A stretch of DNA of 43,182 nt, from assembly GCA_934635385.1 (NCBI GenBank), contig CAKTZI010000033.1, forward strand, positions 1 to 43,182. The letters run 5' to 3'. This DNA is from an uncultured Kiritimatiellota bacterium. GTDB lineage: Bacteria > Verrucomicrobiota > Kiritimatiellia > RFP12 > UBA1067. The notes under the pieces were generated by a model, which made no database searches, had not been told where the DNA came from, and saw nothing but the letters and a program-made list of their open reading frames with translations. The position numbers and the translations under genes are program-made. Of the stretch, positions 32,107 to 40,018 are shown in pieces (position 1 is the stretch's first letter; each line of letters begins with the position of its first letter).

Positions 32107-33469
32107 CGTCCATCGGGACACGGGCATCCCGGAACGCCGCGAGGCGCGCGATGCCCCAGGCGCCGCCCTCGCCGGCCGTCTCGCGCGCCGTCACGGGGAT
32201 GCCGAGCATCTCGCCGAGAATCCGCTCCGCGACGCCCTTCGTCCTGAAGAGCCCGCCGTGCCCCGTGAGCGCCGTCGGGTAGACGCCCTCTTCGCGCAGA
32301 ATCTCCAGTCCCTGCGCGAGCGTCGCGAAGACAGCCTTCAGCTGGGCGCGGAGCACGTTCGCCCGCGTGAGGCGCGCGTCGGCCGTGTGCGTCAGGTACG
32401 GGAACGGCCTCTCGACGCCCGCCAGCGGCTCGGCCGAGATCCAGTTCGTCGCCGTGACGCCGCCGCAGTCGGCCTCGCCCTTCTCCACGGCCTCCGTGAG
32501 CAGCGCGGCGTAGTCGCCGCCGAAGAGTCCGACCCACTTGTCGAGTTCGCCGCAGCCGTTGTTGCAGTGCACCATCGCGACGGGATCGCCGAACGGCGTC
32601 ATCACGACGTCGATCTCCGGATGCGTCCGCCTGAGTGGCCTGTCCAGAACGACCATCGCGAAGACGCTCGTGCCGACCGAGACGTTCCCCGTCCCCGGAC
32701 GGACGGCATCCGTCGCCACCATGCCCGTGCCGCCGTCGCCTTCCGGCGGGCAGAGCGGTATGCCGGCCTCCAGCGCGCCCGTCGGATCGAGCAGCCGCGC
32801 GCCCGCCGCCGTCAGCGCGCCCGCGTCGGCCCCCGCCAAGAGCGGTTCGGGGAAGAGCGCCGTCACGTCCAGCCCCGTCTTCGTCCTGAAGACGGACGCC
32901 ATCCGCGCGTCATACCCTTTCGCCGCCGGATCGATCGGAAACATGCCGCTCGCGTCGTCGACGCCCAGCACCTTCCGTCCCGTCAACAGCCAGTGGGCGT
33001 AGCCCGCGAGCGTCGTCTGGAACGCGATGTCCTTCACGTGCGGCTCGTCGTCCAGCACGCTCTGGTAGAGCTGGGCGACCGACCAGCGGATCGGCACGTT
33101 GAAGCCGAACGCAGCCGACAGCTCGGCCCCCGCCCGCGCGGCGTTCGTCGAGCGCCATGTGCGAAACGGCGCCAACTGCCGCATCGCCCGGTCGAAGACG
33201 AGATAGCCGTGCATCATCGCCGAGACGCCCATCGCGTCAAACCGCGTCGGGCGCACGCCGAACTTCGCCGCATAGTCGTCGGCGCACGCCGCATACGCGG
33301 TGGCCATCCCCGTGCGCGCGTCCGCGAGGTCGTAAGTCCAGGCCGTGTCGGAGAGCGGACGGTTCTCCCATGCGAACGCCCCCGTGGCGAGGACGACGCC
33401 CGTCTCGTCGGTCACGACCGCCTTGATGCGCGTCGATCCCAGCTCAATTCCGAGGAACCTCTTTGCCAT
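32099..33469 (-). CDS. FGGY-family carbohydrate kinase
   Basis: 456 aa. N-terminal phosphate motif FLGIELGSTRIKAVVTDETG, substrate-side GVSAMMHGYLVFD and FRTWRSTNAARAG, then GRKVLGVDDASGMFPID, the adenosine-side PEGDGGTGMVATDAVRPGTGNVSVGTSVFAMVVL, and LTGHGGLFRTKGVAERILGEMLGIPV. It phosphorylates a pentose or hexose or the corresponding ketose or polyol; the group is close to ribulokinase/xylulokinase-like kinases of unknown substrate. It overlaps the symporter gene by 26 nt and has AAAGGAG ahead of its ATG. Last gene of the three-gene operon. Confidence 0.92.
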   Translation of the reverse strand: MAKRFLGIELGSTRIKAVVTDETGVVLATGAFAWENRPLSDTAWTYDLADARTGMATAYAACADDYAAKFGVRPTRFDAMGVSAMMHGYLVFDRAMRQLAPFRTWRSTNAARAGAELSAAFGFNVPIRWSVAQLYQSVLDDEPHVKDIAFQTTLAGYAHWLLTGRKVLGVDDASGMFPIDPAAKGYDARMASVFRTKTGLDVTALFPEPLLAGADAGALTAAGARLLDPTGALEAGIPLCPPEGDGGTGMVATDAVRPGTGNVSVGTSVFAMVVLDRPLRRTHPEIDVVMTPFGDPVAMVHCNNGCGELDKWVGLFGGDYAALLTEAVEKGEADCGGVTATNWISAEPLAGVERPFPYLTHTADARLTRANVLRAQLKAVFATLAQGLEILREEGVYPTALTGHGGLFRTKGVAERILGEMLGIPVTARETAGEGGAWGIARLAAFRDARVPMDVR

Positions 33470-34916
33470 GATCCGCTCCTTTCTTCAGGAATGACAGTCC
33501 CAGCCCGGACACGAAGAGGACGACCGTGCCGAAGACGATGGCGAGATTCGGATGAAGCGACCGCTGCCCGAAGACAACCCACGCGACCGTCAAAATGCCG
33601 AGGACGGTCGCGACAGCGGCCGCCGCCGAGCCGACGCGCTTCGACGCGCAGCCAAGCAGGAAGAGCCCCAGCATGCCGCCCGACAGGACGCTCTGCAGCA
33701 TCCACCACGTCGAGAGCGCCGACTCCACGCCGATGACGGCGAAAGCGACGGCGATTGACGCGAGGCCGAGCAAGACGGTCGAGACGCGAAGCGTCACGAC
33801 ACAGGCGCGTTCGCTGGCGTCCCGCCGCGCGTAGCGCCGAAACCAGTCCTCCAGAAGGACTGTCGCGCCGGAGTTGAGCGTCGCCGAGACCGTGCTCATC
33901 GCCGCCGCGACGATCGCCGCGACGAGCAGGCCCGTCACGCCCACAGGGAGCGAATGGACGATGAAGTAGGGGAAGACCGAGTCCTTGACCGCCGCGATCG
34001 CGGCCGGCAGCGCGCCGGGCCGCCCCGTGTAGTAGGCCCAGAGGAGCGTGCCGATCAGGACGAAGCACACCGTCACCGGCAGGTAGAGGAAGCTGCCGAA
34101 GCAGACGCTCTTCACGGCGTCCCGGACGCTCTTCGCCGAAATGTAGCGCTGTGTGTAGCTCTGGTCGATGCCGAGGTTCTGGAGGTTGACGAAGACGGCG
34201 TAGACGAACGTGACCCAGAAGGTCTCGCCCGCCCAGTCCGCAAGCGAGAGCGAGCCGAGCGAGAGCTTGCCCTCCGTCCAGATGCGCCCGGCGGCGGACG
34301 CGAGGCCGTCCGGCATCGTGACGAGCAGGACGACGATGCAGAGGACGGTTCCCGCGATGAGGACGATCGACTGGATCGCGTCCGTCCAGATGACGGCGAG
34401 GACGCCGCCCAGCATCGAGTAGACGCACGTCGCGAGCCCCACGACGAGGATCGTCGCCGGAATCGACCAGCCGAACAGCGTCTTCAGGAGAAGCGCAAGC
34501 AGGTAGAGGATCACGCCGGAGCGCGCCGTCTGCATGACGAGGAAGCAGGCGCTTCCGTAGAGGCGCGCCCACGCGCCGAACCGCTCCTCCAGAAAGGCGT
34601 AGGCCGAGACGGAGTTCAGGCTGCGGTAGAGCGGCACGAACGCAACCGCCGCGACGACGGCGCAGATCGGCACGGCGAACGAGAAGACGAGCGCGTTCCA
34701 GTTCGTCGCGAACGCCTTCGCCGGCAGGGCCAGGAACGAGATGGACGAGACGAGCGTCGCGAAGATCGAAAGCCCGATCGCCCAGCTCGGCACGCGGCCG
34801 CCGCCCGCGACGAACCCTTCCGTCCCCTTCGCCGACTTGCGGAAGTAGAACGAGCAGCCGAAGACGGTCACGCCCACGAGATAGGCGCCGAGAATGGCCA
34901 GGTCGAGAATCCTCAT
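33444..34916 (-). CDS. Sodium:solute symporter (SSS family)
   Basis: 490 aa with about 13 hydrophobic segments. FVAGGGRVPSWAIGLSIFATLVSSISFLALPAKAF is the SSS start of TM2-3. SAYAFLEERFGAWARLYGS, MLGGVLAVIWTDAIQ and AAIVAAAMSTVSATLNSGATVLLEDWFRR are conserved signatures. SSS carriers of this branch import sugars or sialic acid with Na+. The ATG at 34916 overlaps the aldolase stop by 4 nt (ATGA). Given the neighbours the likely load is a sialic-acid-like or sugar-acid substrate, but the sequence alone does not specify it. Confidence 0.93.
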   Translation of the reverse strand: MRILDLAILGAYLVGVTVFGCSFYFRKSAKGTEGFVAGGGRVPSWAIGLSIFATLVSSISFLALPAKAFATNWNALVFSFAVPICAVVAAVAFVPLYRSLNSVSAYAFLEERFGAWARLYGSACFLVMQTARSGVILYLLALLLKTLFGWSIPATILVVGLATCVYSMLGGVLAVIWTDAIQSIVLIAGTVLCIVVLLVTMPDGLASAAGRIWTEGKLSLGSLSLADWAGETFWVTFVYAVFVNLQNLGIDQSYTQRYISAKSVRDAVKSVCFGSFLYLPVTVCFVLIGTLLWAYYTGRPGALPAAIAAVKDSVFPYFIVHSLPVGVTGLLVAAIVAAAMSTVSATLNSGATVLLEDWFRRYARRDASERACVVTLRVSTVLLGLASIAVAFAVIGVESALSTWWMLQSVLSGGMLGLFLLGCASKRVGSAAAAVATVLGILTVAWVVFGQRSLHPNLAIVFGTVVLFVSGLGLSFLKKGADHGKEVPRN

Positions 34917-35827
34917 AGCGCCCCCAGTTCGACAAGCCGCCGGCGGACGGTCTCGCGGTCGGCCGCATTGAACGGCGCGCGCGGCGCGGCGAGCGCGTCC
35001 GAGCAGATGCCCATCAGCGAGAGCGCGCACTTGACGCCCTTCACGAAGCTGGAGTTGTGGTGGCCGACGCCGTAGATGAGCGACGAGACCTTCATGACGC
35101 GCGCCTGGAGTTCGCGCACGCGATCCACGTCCTTCGCCACGGCCGCGTCATAGAGTTCGACGAACGTCTGCGGAAAGAGGTTCGCGCCGCCCGCGACGCC
35201 GCCCGACGCGCCCATCAGCACGGCCTCGCCCATCGCCTCCTCCGGCCCCATCAGGATCGCGAAGTCCGCCCGCTCGCGGAGCGCGTAGCGGCAGGCGTTG
35301 AAGTAGCCGATGTTGCCGGACGAGTCCTTGAGTCCCACGACGTTCGGACACTTCGCCAGTTCGACGACCGTCTGCACCGCAATCGACACCTTGACCTGCG
35401 ACGGCATGTTGTAGAGGTAGAGCGGCAGGGGGACGGCGGCAGCGAGCTTCGTGTAATAGTCCACGAGCTCCGGCTGTCCGGCGGCGAAGTAGTAGGGCGG
35501 CGCGGCGACGAGGCCAGACGCGCCCAGCTCCCGCGCGAACGCGGCCATCCGCACCGACTCGGCGAACACCGTGTCAGTGATTCCGACCAGCACGGGCACA
35601 CGCCCGCCGACCTGTGCGCAGACGCGGCTGACCAGCTCGCGGCGGATCTCGTAGGGCAGGTCGGGAGCCTCGCCTGTCGTGCCGAGCAGAAAGAGCCCGT
35701 GCACACCGCCCGCGAGAATGTGCTCGACGAGCCGCCCGGTTCCGGCGACGTCCAGGGTTCCGTCCGCGTTCAGCGGCGTGACCATCGGGGGAATCACTCC
35801 CCTCAACGCTTGTTCTCTCATCTTCAT
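34913..35827 (-). CDS. DapA/NanA-family aldolase
   Basis: 304 aa, class I pyruvate-type aldolase. GVIPPMVTPLNADGTLD, LFLLGTTGEAPDLPYEIRRELV (the GTTGE pyruvate site), PYYFAAGQPELVDYYTKLAAAVPLPLYLYNMPSQ (catalytic Tyr), VVGLKDSSGNIGYF (Schiff-base Lys) and LMGASGGVAGGANLFPQTFVELY. Family members include dihydrodipicolinate synthase, N-acetylneuraminate lyase and KDG aldolase. The symporter/kinase context and the shared operator with a sialidase-like gene favour a catabolic lyase. The start at 35827 lies 9 nt after a TATAAT, so this mRNA is probably leaderless. Confidence 0.92.
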   Translation of the reverse strand: MKMREQALRGVIPPMVTPLNADGTLDVAGTGRLVEHILAGGVHGLFLLGTTGEAPDLPYEIRRELVSRVCAQVGGRVPVLVGITDTVFAESVRMAAFARELGASGLVAAPPYYFAAGQPELVDYYTKLAAAVPLPLYLYNMPSQVKVSIAVQTVVELAKCPNVVGLKDSSGNIGYFNACRYALRERADFAILMGPEEAMGEAVLMGASGGVAGGANLFPQTFVELYDAAVAKDVDRVRELQARVMKVSSLIYGVGHHNSSFVKGVKCALSLMGICSDALAAPRAPFNAADRETVRRRLVELGAL

Positions 35828-35836
35828 GACAGGGGC

Positions 35837-35866
35837 ATTATACAACCGGGCCGCGCGACGGCACAA
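35837..35866 (-). promoter_or_regulatory. Promoter of the aldolase/symporter/kinase operon
   Basis: TTGTGC at 35866-35861, 18 nt, TATAAT at 35842-35837; the ATG is 9 nt away, giving a leader of at most about 3 nt. Confidence 0.72.
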
Positions 35867-35870
35867 GCCC

Positions 35871-35895
35871 TAAAATCGTTCGACGGACGATTTTA
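35871..35895. promoter_or_regulatory. Perfect inverted repeat TAAAATCGT-N7-ACGATTTTA, putative AraC operator
   Basis: Perfect 9-bp arms in the divergent promoter region. Its left edge is 4 nt upstream of the aldolase -35 and its right edge overlaps the araC -35 region, so one bound dimer could control both genes. Same spacing to -35 as at 32082. Confidence 0.72.
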
Positions 35896-35907
35896 CGCCC
35901 TCGGTTG

Positions 35908-35916
35908 TGGTATAAT
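35908..35916 (+). promoter_or_regulatory. Extended -10 of araC, leaderless start
   Basis: TGG-TATAAT, then tccgtcc and the ATG at 35924 (7 nt). Confidence 0.7.
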
Positions 35917-35923
35917 TCCGTCC

Positions 35924-36781
35924 ATGGCAGAACTGTTCGGCAAAGACCTCGCGTTTCCGCTCGTCTCGAAGCTCGCGACGCTCAAGCACCGCGCCACGCA
36001 CACCATCCGCTGGCATGCGCACGACGAGCTGGAGATCCACTTCGTCTTCTCGGGGGCGCTGGCCTACGAGTTCGCGCACGGCACACGCACCTGCACGATT
36101 CCGGGCGGACACTTCTTCGTCATCCCCGCGCACAAGCGACATCGGGCGGCCAACGACAAGGGCGCGCCGGCCAACCGCCTCGGCATCCAGTTCGGCCCGC
36201 CGTCAGAGGCCGCGACACGGCAGACCGTCTTCCGCCCGACGGAGCTGAAGCGCCTCTTCGCGGCGTTCAGGCAGCACGCGCTCGTCCCCGTCCGCTTCCG
36301 AGCGCGGACGGAGTCTCTCGCGCGGGAGATCTGCCGCCTGGCGGAGACGTGGGACAGCGCCTCCGCGCGGCCGAAAGGCACGGCGCTCCTGCGCGCGCTC
36401 GTCTGCACGCTGCTGGTCGAGGCGTTCAATGACCTCCAGCCCGTGGACGAGTCCCCGACATCCCCTGAAACCGTGGTCGATGCGGTTCGGGCGCACATCT
36501 GCGCGCACTGCGGCGAGCCGCTGTCCGTCGACGACCTCGTGCGACTGTCCGGCTACGGGCGGACGCGCCTCTTCGCGCTGTTCGCCGCCAAGGTCGGCAC
36601 GACGCCGATCGACTACCTGAACCGCTGCCGCGTGGCGCGGGCGCAGAAGCTGCTCGCGGACAACGGCGCGCCGCTCAACGCCGTCGCCGAAGCCTGCGGC
36701 TTCGCCTCGTCGGACTACTTCACGCGCGTCTTCCGCAAATACGTCGGCCTGTCGCCGCAGGCCTTTCGCGCGAACGGCTAG
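35924..36781 (+). CDS. AraC-family transcription regulator with cupin sensor
   Basis: 285 aa. N-terminal cupin: HTIRWHAHDELEIHFVFSGALAYEFAHGTRTCTIPGGHFFVIPAHKRHRA, the His-x-His-x-Glu-type beta-barrel that binds a small ligand. C-terminal tandem HTH: LSVDDLVRLSGYGRTRLFALFAAKVGTTPIDYLNRCRVARAQKLLADNGAPLNAVAEACGFASSDYFTRVFRKYVGLSPQAFR, the canonical AraC signature. It diverges from the aldolase operon across a perfect inverted repeat that recurs at the sialidase-like promoter, which makes it the prime candidate activator of both, probably autoregulated. The start is fixed by the leaderless promoter. Confidence 0.93.
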   Translation: MAELFGKDLAFPLVSKLATLKHRATHTIRWHAHDELEIHFVFSGALAYEFAHGTRTCTIPGGHFFVIPAHKRHRAANDKGAPANRLGIQFGPPSEAATRQTVFRPTELKRLFAAFRQHALVPVRFRARTESLAREICRLAETWDSASARPKGTALLRALVCTLLVEAFNDLQPVDESPTSPETVVDAVRAHICAHCGEPLSVDDLVRLSGYGRTRLFALFAAKVGTTPIDYLNRCRVARAQKLLADNGAPLNAVAEACGFASSDYFTRVFRKYVGLSPQAFRANG

Positions 36782-36895
36782 GCCGCCTGGTTTTTCTTCA
36801 CGACGCCGAACGCGATAGGACATCCGCCCGCGCGACCTCGGCTGCGAGTGCGGGCAACAACTGCCACATCCCGACCGTCCCCGCAAGGGAAATCT

Positions 36896-36929
36896 GGGGA
36901 CAGGCCCCGACGAACGGGAGGCTGTCCCC
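36896..36929. repeat. REP-like hairpin ggggacaggcccc / gaggctgtcccc
   Basis: Same family as 25520-25552, with a loop of about 9 nt, in the 294-bp gap 36782-37075. Apart from the hairpin and the promoter at 37037 the gap turns AT-rich from about 36955 and shows no gene. Confidence 0.65.
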
Positions 36930-37036
36930 ACAGGGATCCACGCTGAAACCCCTTTCAGCGCATTTTCGCGAATGCAAACTCATTTTAGCAAACACAAGAC
37001 AACCGCCCGTTTTGACAAACGAATTTAGCATCCGCA

Positions 37037-37065
37037 TTGACTTTTCATCATAATTATGGTTAAAT
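37037..37065 (+). promoter_or_regulatory. Promoter of the DUF4143 ATPase, short or no leader
   Basis: TTGACT (37037-37042), 17 nt, TTAAAT (37060-37065); the ATG at 37076 is 10 nt further, so the leader is 0-4 nt. The cctcctg in between is the complement of a Shine-Dalgarno, not one. Confidence 0.6.
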
Positions 37066-37075
37066 ACCTCCTGTT

Positions 37076-38296
37076 ATGCGTGAGACACACTCCAACACGG
37101 GTTTCATTAACCGTCCGTTTTACCTTGAGCGCCTTGCAAAATGGCGAGAGAAAGACCTCATCAAGGTCATTACCGGCGTCCGTCGGTGCGGCAAGTCCGT
37201 GCTTTTGGAGCTTTTCAGAAATGAACTGTTGCGTCTCGGCGTCAAGCCGAATCAGTTTGTCGCCATCAACTTTGAAGATCCCGACACGCCAGAATACAAG
37301 GGTTGGAAAGAGGTTTGGTCGGATATCAAGCCTCGGCTTCTCGACGGGAAAATGACCTATGTGTTTCTCGACGAGATTCAGCGCGTTCCAGAATTCGAGA
37401 AACTTGTCGATGGACTCCATACGCGACGGAATGTCGATGTCTACATCACGGGATCGAATGCCTATCTTCTCTCAGGCGAACTTGCGACCTATCTTTCGGG
37501 GCGCTATGTCGAACTGCAGATGCAGCCGCTTTCCTTTCGCGAGTACTGTTCGGCGAAGAACGTCCGAGACGGGTATGCAAGACACTATGTCGACTACCTA
37601 AGAAGGAGTTCGTTTCCCTATGCCCTTTCGCTCGACGAGGACATCGGTCTGGTTGGCGACTATCTGGACGGGATTTACAATACCGTCTTGGTGAAAGACG
37701 TCCTGAAGAGGAAGAAGCTGTCTGATGCGGGGCTCGTCGACCGACTGGCTCGATTCCTGTTTGACAACATCGGCAACCTCACGAGCCTTCGCAACGTAGC
37801 CACCTGCCTCTGCGCCTCGGGAACGAAGACAAACGCCAATACGGTCGAGGGCTATGTTGATGCCCTATGCGACGCATTCCTCTTCCGAAAGGCCTGCCGC
37901 TACGACATTCGCGGACGGGAACTTCTCCAGAGCGGGTGCAAATATTATGCGGCCGACATCGGCATGCGTTTCCGAATTCTCGGCAACAGGGTCGGGGACA
38001 GCGGACGCATCCTTGAGAACGTCGTCTACCTCGAACTCTTGCGACGCTCCTCAAACGTATTCGTCGGCAGTCATGACGGACGCGAGGTTGATTTCGTGAC
38101 GCGTGACGACGGCTCCGTGCATTACTATCAGGTTGCAGAGACGGTTCGAGACGAACGGACGCGAACGCGCGAATTCGCGCCTCTCAAAGCGATTCACGAC
38201 CACTTCCCGAAGACGCTGATCACGCTTGACGAGGATCTTCCCTCCAGTCTCGATGGCATTCGCCAAGTCAACGCATACGATTTCCTTTTGGAGTGA
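37076..38296 (+). CDS. AAA/DUF4143 ATPase
   Basis: 406 aa. Walker A VITGVRRCGKSVLLELF (about 31-47), Walker B MTYVFLDEIQRVPEFEKLVDGL, sensor VDVYITGSNAYLLSGELATYLSGRY, and LQPLSFREY-type LQMQPLSFREYC. The C-terminal DUF4143 half has KYYAADIGMRFRILGN, RILENVVYLELLRRSSNVFVGSHDGREVDFVTRDDGSVHYYQVAET, a PD-(D/E)XK-like core in which the final E-x-K is altered to QVAE. GC is lower than in nearby catabolic genes. Different subtype from the ATPase at 22164. Role unknown. Confidence 0.93.
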   Translation: MRETHSNTGFINRPFYLERLAKWREKDLIKVITGVRRCGKSVLLELFRNELLRLGVKPNQFVAINFEDPDTPEYKGWKEVWSDIKPRLLDGKMTYVFLDEIQRVPEFEKLVDGLHTRRNVDVYITGSNAYLLSGELATYLSGRYVELQMQPLSFREYCSAKNVRDGYARHYVDYLRRSSFPYALSLDEDIGLVGDYLDGIYNTVLVKDVLKRKKLSDAGLVDRLARFLFDNIGNLTSLRNVATCLCASGTKTNANTVEGYVDALCDAFLFRKACRYDIRGRELLQSGCKYYAADIGMRFRILGNRVGDSGRILENVVYLELLRRSSNVFVGSHDGREVDFVTRDDGSVHYYQVAETVRDERTRTREFAPLKAIHDHFPKTLITLDEDLPSSLDGIRQVNAYDFLLE

Positions 38297-38310
38297 CGCA
38301 TCTCGAATGA

Positions 38311-38325
38311 GGGGGGCCTGTCCCC
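38311..38325. repeat. REP-like half element (ggggggcctgtcccc)
   Basis: One arm of the ggggacag/ctgtcccc family, 14 nt after the stop of the DUF4143 ATPase; can form a weak GGGG/CCCC stem. Confidence 0.5.
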
Positions 38326-38346
38326 ACGATTCTTGTTGGCTTCCGT

Positions 38347-38540
38347 TCAGGCGATGACCTGGACGGGGAATATCTCCTTGTTCAGGTTCGCGTCCATCGC
38401 CAGCGCCATGACTGCCCCCGGACGGTGTGCCTTCAACACGCCCGCCGGGGAGATGGTCGCAAACGTCGTCTTGTAGTCGACGGGCGATAATTCGGCGGGA
38501 GGAAGAGATCCGCCCGCCGAAGTTTTCACTTGACCGCCGC
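38347..38540 (-). pseudogene. Remnant of an Ig-like (Big_2-type) C-terminal domain
   Basis: Reads GQVKTSAGGSLPPAELSPVDYKTTFATISPAGVLKAHRPGAVMALAMDANLNKEIFPVQVIA then stop. The ATISPAGVLKAHRPG...ALAMD pattern is that of bacterial Ig-like group 2 domains. The frame begins inside the last codons of the SUMF1-domain gene (stop at 38526) in another frame, so one frameshift could have fused them. It could instead be the tail of a lost gene. Confidence 0.4.
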
Positions 38541-39995
38541 GCACGGCAGCCAGAAGCGATAGCCCTTCGAGCGCTTGAACAGGCCGGAGGCATCCTCGGT
38601 CGCCGCGTCGGGCTTGTCACAGAAAAGAGCCGTCGTGCCGACTTCCTTGCGCCGCGCACAACGCAGATGTCGCGCCGCCGTGCAGAACGCGCCGCCGCGC
38701 GCGACACGACCAACGCCGATGTTTGCCCACTTGGCCCCGACCGGATCGAGCGACACCTTATCCGAATTGCCCAGCGCGTTAAACGTGTCCAGCGTCTGCT
38801 CCCACACGAGGCCGTGCATGTCGTAGAGACCATACCCGTTCGGCAGCTTGCCGCCGACGGACTGCGGCAAGCAGCAGGTGATCGTGTCCGTCGCCGTGAC
38901 GAGCGTCCCGTACGTCTCATCGGCGTACCAGCCGTACCTGGACAGGTTCGCGTCGGTCGTCGCGTCCGTGAGATCCGATCCGTCGCAAATCGCGTGGCCG
39001 CCGTTCGCCGCGCCGCCACGGCACGCGAACTCCCATTGCGCGTCCGTCAGGAAGTCGAACAGGAAGCCGTAGTTCGTGCGAAATGTCGTCAGGACGGGCG
39101 TGTACGTCTCGTTCTTCTGACAAGCCGTGCATTTTGGCGTGTCGGCGGCATCGAGCGCATGTCCGTCCTTCGGCCAGGACTTGTAGACCGTATCGTCCGC
39201 ATATTTGCTTTTGCCGGCCTCCTCCAGCCCAGACAGGTAAGTGCAGTCGCTTTTGTGAAACCAGCTGCGGTAGGAGCAATACTGGATGTCCGTCTGAGGC
39301 CAATCCCAGCCCCAGTTCAACTTGTCAAACGAACAATTGTTCGCATCGCCCGAATTGATGAATTTCTTGCCGTTGAGCCAATAGGTCTGGCGGTAAGTCG
39401 TCGGGTAGACGCCGCAGTAGTAGTCTTCCGTCAGTTCGACAAAGTGCGTCTGCTCGGACGTGCGATAGTCTTCTGACCCCAGTTCCGTCGAGGGCGAGCC
39501 CATGCGCCACGTCACGCCCGCCGCCGGGATCCGGCGCAGGACAAGGTAGTCCGTCTTGTAGCGGACATCCGTGACGCCGCCCGGAATCGCCTCGACCGAG
39601 GTGTAGTAGCGTACACCGCGTTCCGGCTGGATGAGGTCGATGACCAGGTAGTCCGGCGGCGCATTCGTCGGCCACGCCTTCAGCGTGACCGTCACCGCCC
39701 CCGCGTCGAACGGGCCGAAGCCGCTGTCGGCCGGCGGCTGCCAGACGAGCGTGTGGCTGCCCGTTTGCATCAGCCGGTTCGCGCCGCCCGAGACGACGAG
39801 GAGATCCGACGCGGCCATCGCCGCGCCGTTCGTCGTCACAGCGTCCAGCGTGACGACAGCCGGTTCGCCGGACAGCGTATAGTTGACCGTAACGGCGCGT
39901 GTCGCGCCCTGCGTCACGGCATCGACGGAAATCGCGGGCGTCGCCTGCGCCGCGACCGCCGCCCCAAGGACAAGCATCGAAACAAGAGTCTTCAT
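38526..39995 (-). CDS. Secreted SUMF1 (formylglycine-generating-enzyme fold) protein
   Basis: 489 aa, signal peptide MKTLVSMLVLGAAVAAQA, start at 39995 with AAAGGA upstream. Residues of about 20-120 are a beta-sandwich-like domain ending in WPTNAPPDYLVIDL. From about 140 the SUMF1 fold: VTWRMGSP, VELTEDYYCGVYPTTYRQ, FDFLTDAQWEFACRGG, NGYGLYDMHGLVWEQ, RVARGGAFCTAARHLRCARRK and GYRFWLP. The paired Cys of true formylglycine-generating enzymes (C-x4-C) is replaced by C-x7-C, so sulfatase activation is doubtful and the fold may bind glycans or have another catalysis. Paralogue of the gene at 40019-41494, 23 nt upstream. Confidence 0.85.
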   Translation of the reverse strand: MKTLVSMLVLGAAVAAQATPAISVDAVTQGATRAVTVNYTLSGEPAVVTLDAVTTNGAAMAASDLLVVSGGANRLMQTGSHTLVWQPPADSGFGPFDAGAVTVTLKAWPTNAPPDYLVIDLIQPERGVRYYTSVEAIPGGVTDVRYKTDYLVLRRIPAAGVTWRMGSPSTELGSEDYRTSEQTHFVELTEDYYCGVYPTTYRQTYWLNGKKFINSGDANNCSFDKLNWGWDWPQTDIQYCSYRSWFHKSDCTYLSGLEEAGKSKYADDTVYKSWPKDGHALDAADTPKCTACQKNETYTPVLTTFRTNYGFLFDFLTDAQWEFACRGGAANGGHAICDGSDLTDATTDANLSRYGWYADETYGTLVTATDTITCCLPQSVGGKLPNGYGLYDMHGLVWEQTLDTFNALGNSDKVSLDPVGAKWANIGVGRVARGGAFCTAARHLRCARRKEVGTTALFCDKPDAATEDASGLFKRSKGYRFWLPCAAVK

Positions 39996-40018
39996 TTTTC
40001 TGTTCCTTTCTGAAAACA

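Noticed and set aside
35057..35923. Upstream extension of the araC frame to 35057
   Set aside because: It is antisense to the aldolase gene; the TGG-TATAAT seven bases before the ATG at 35924 fixes the start.
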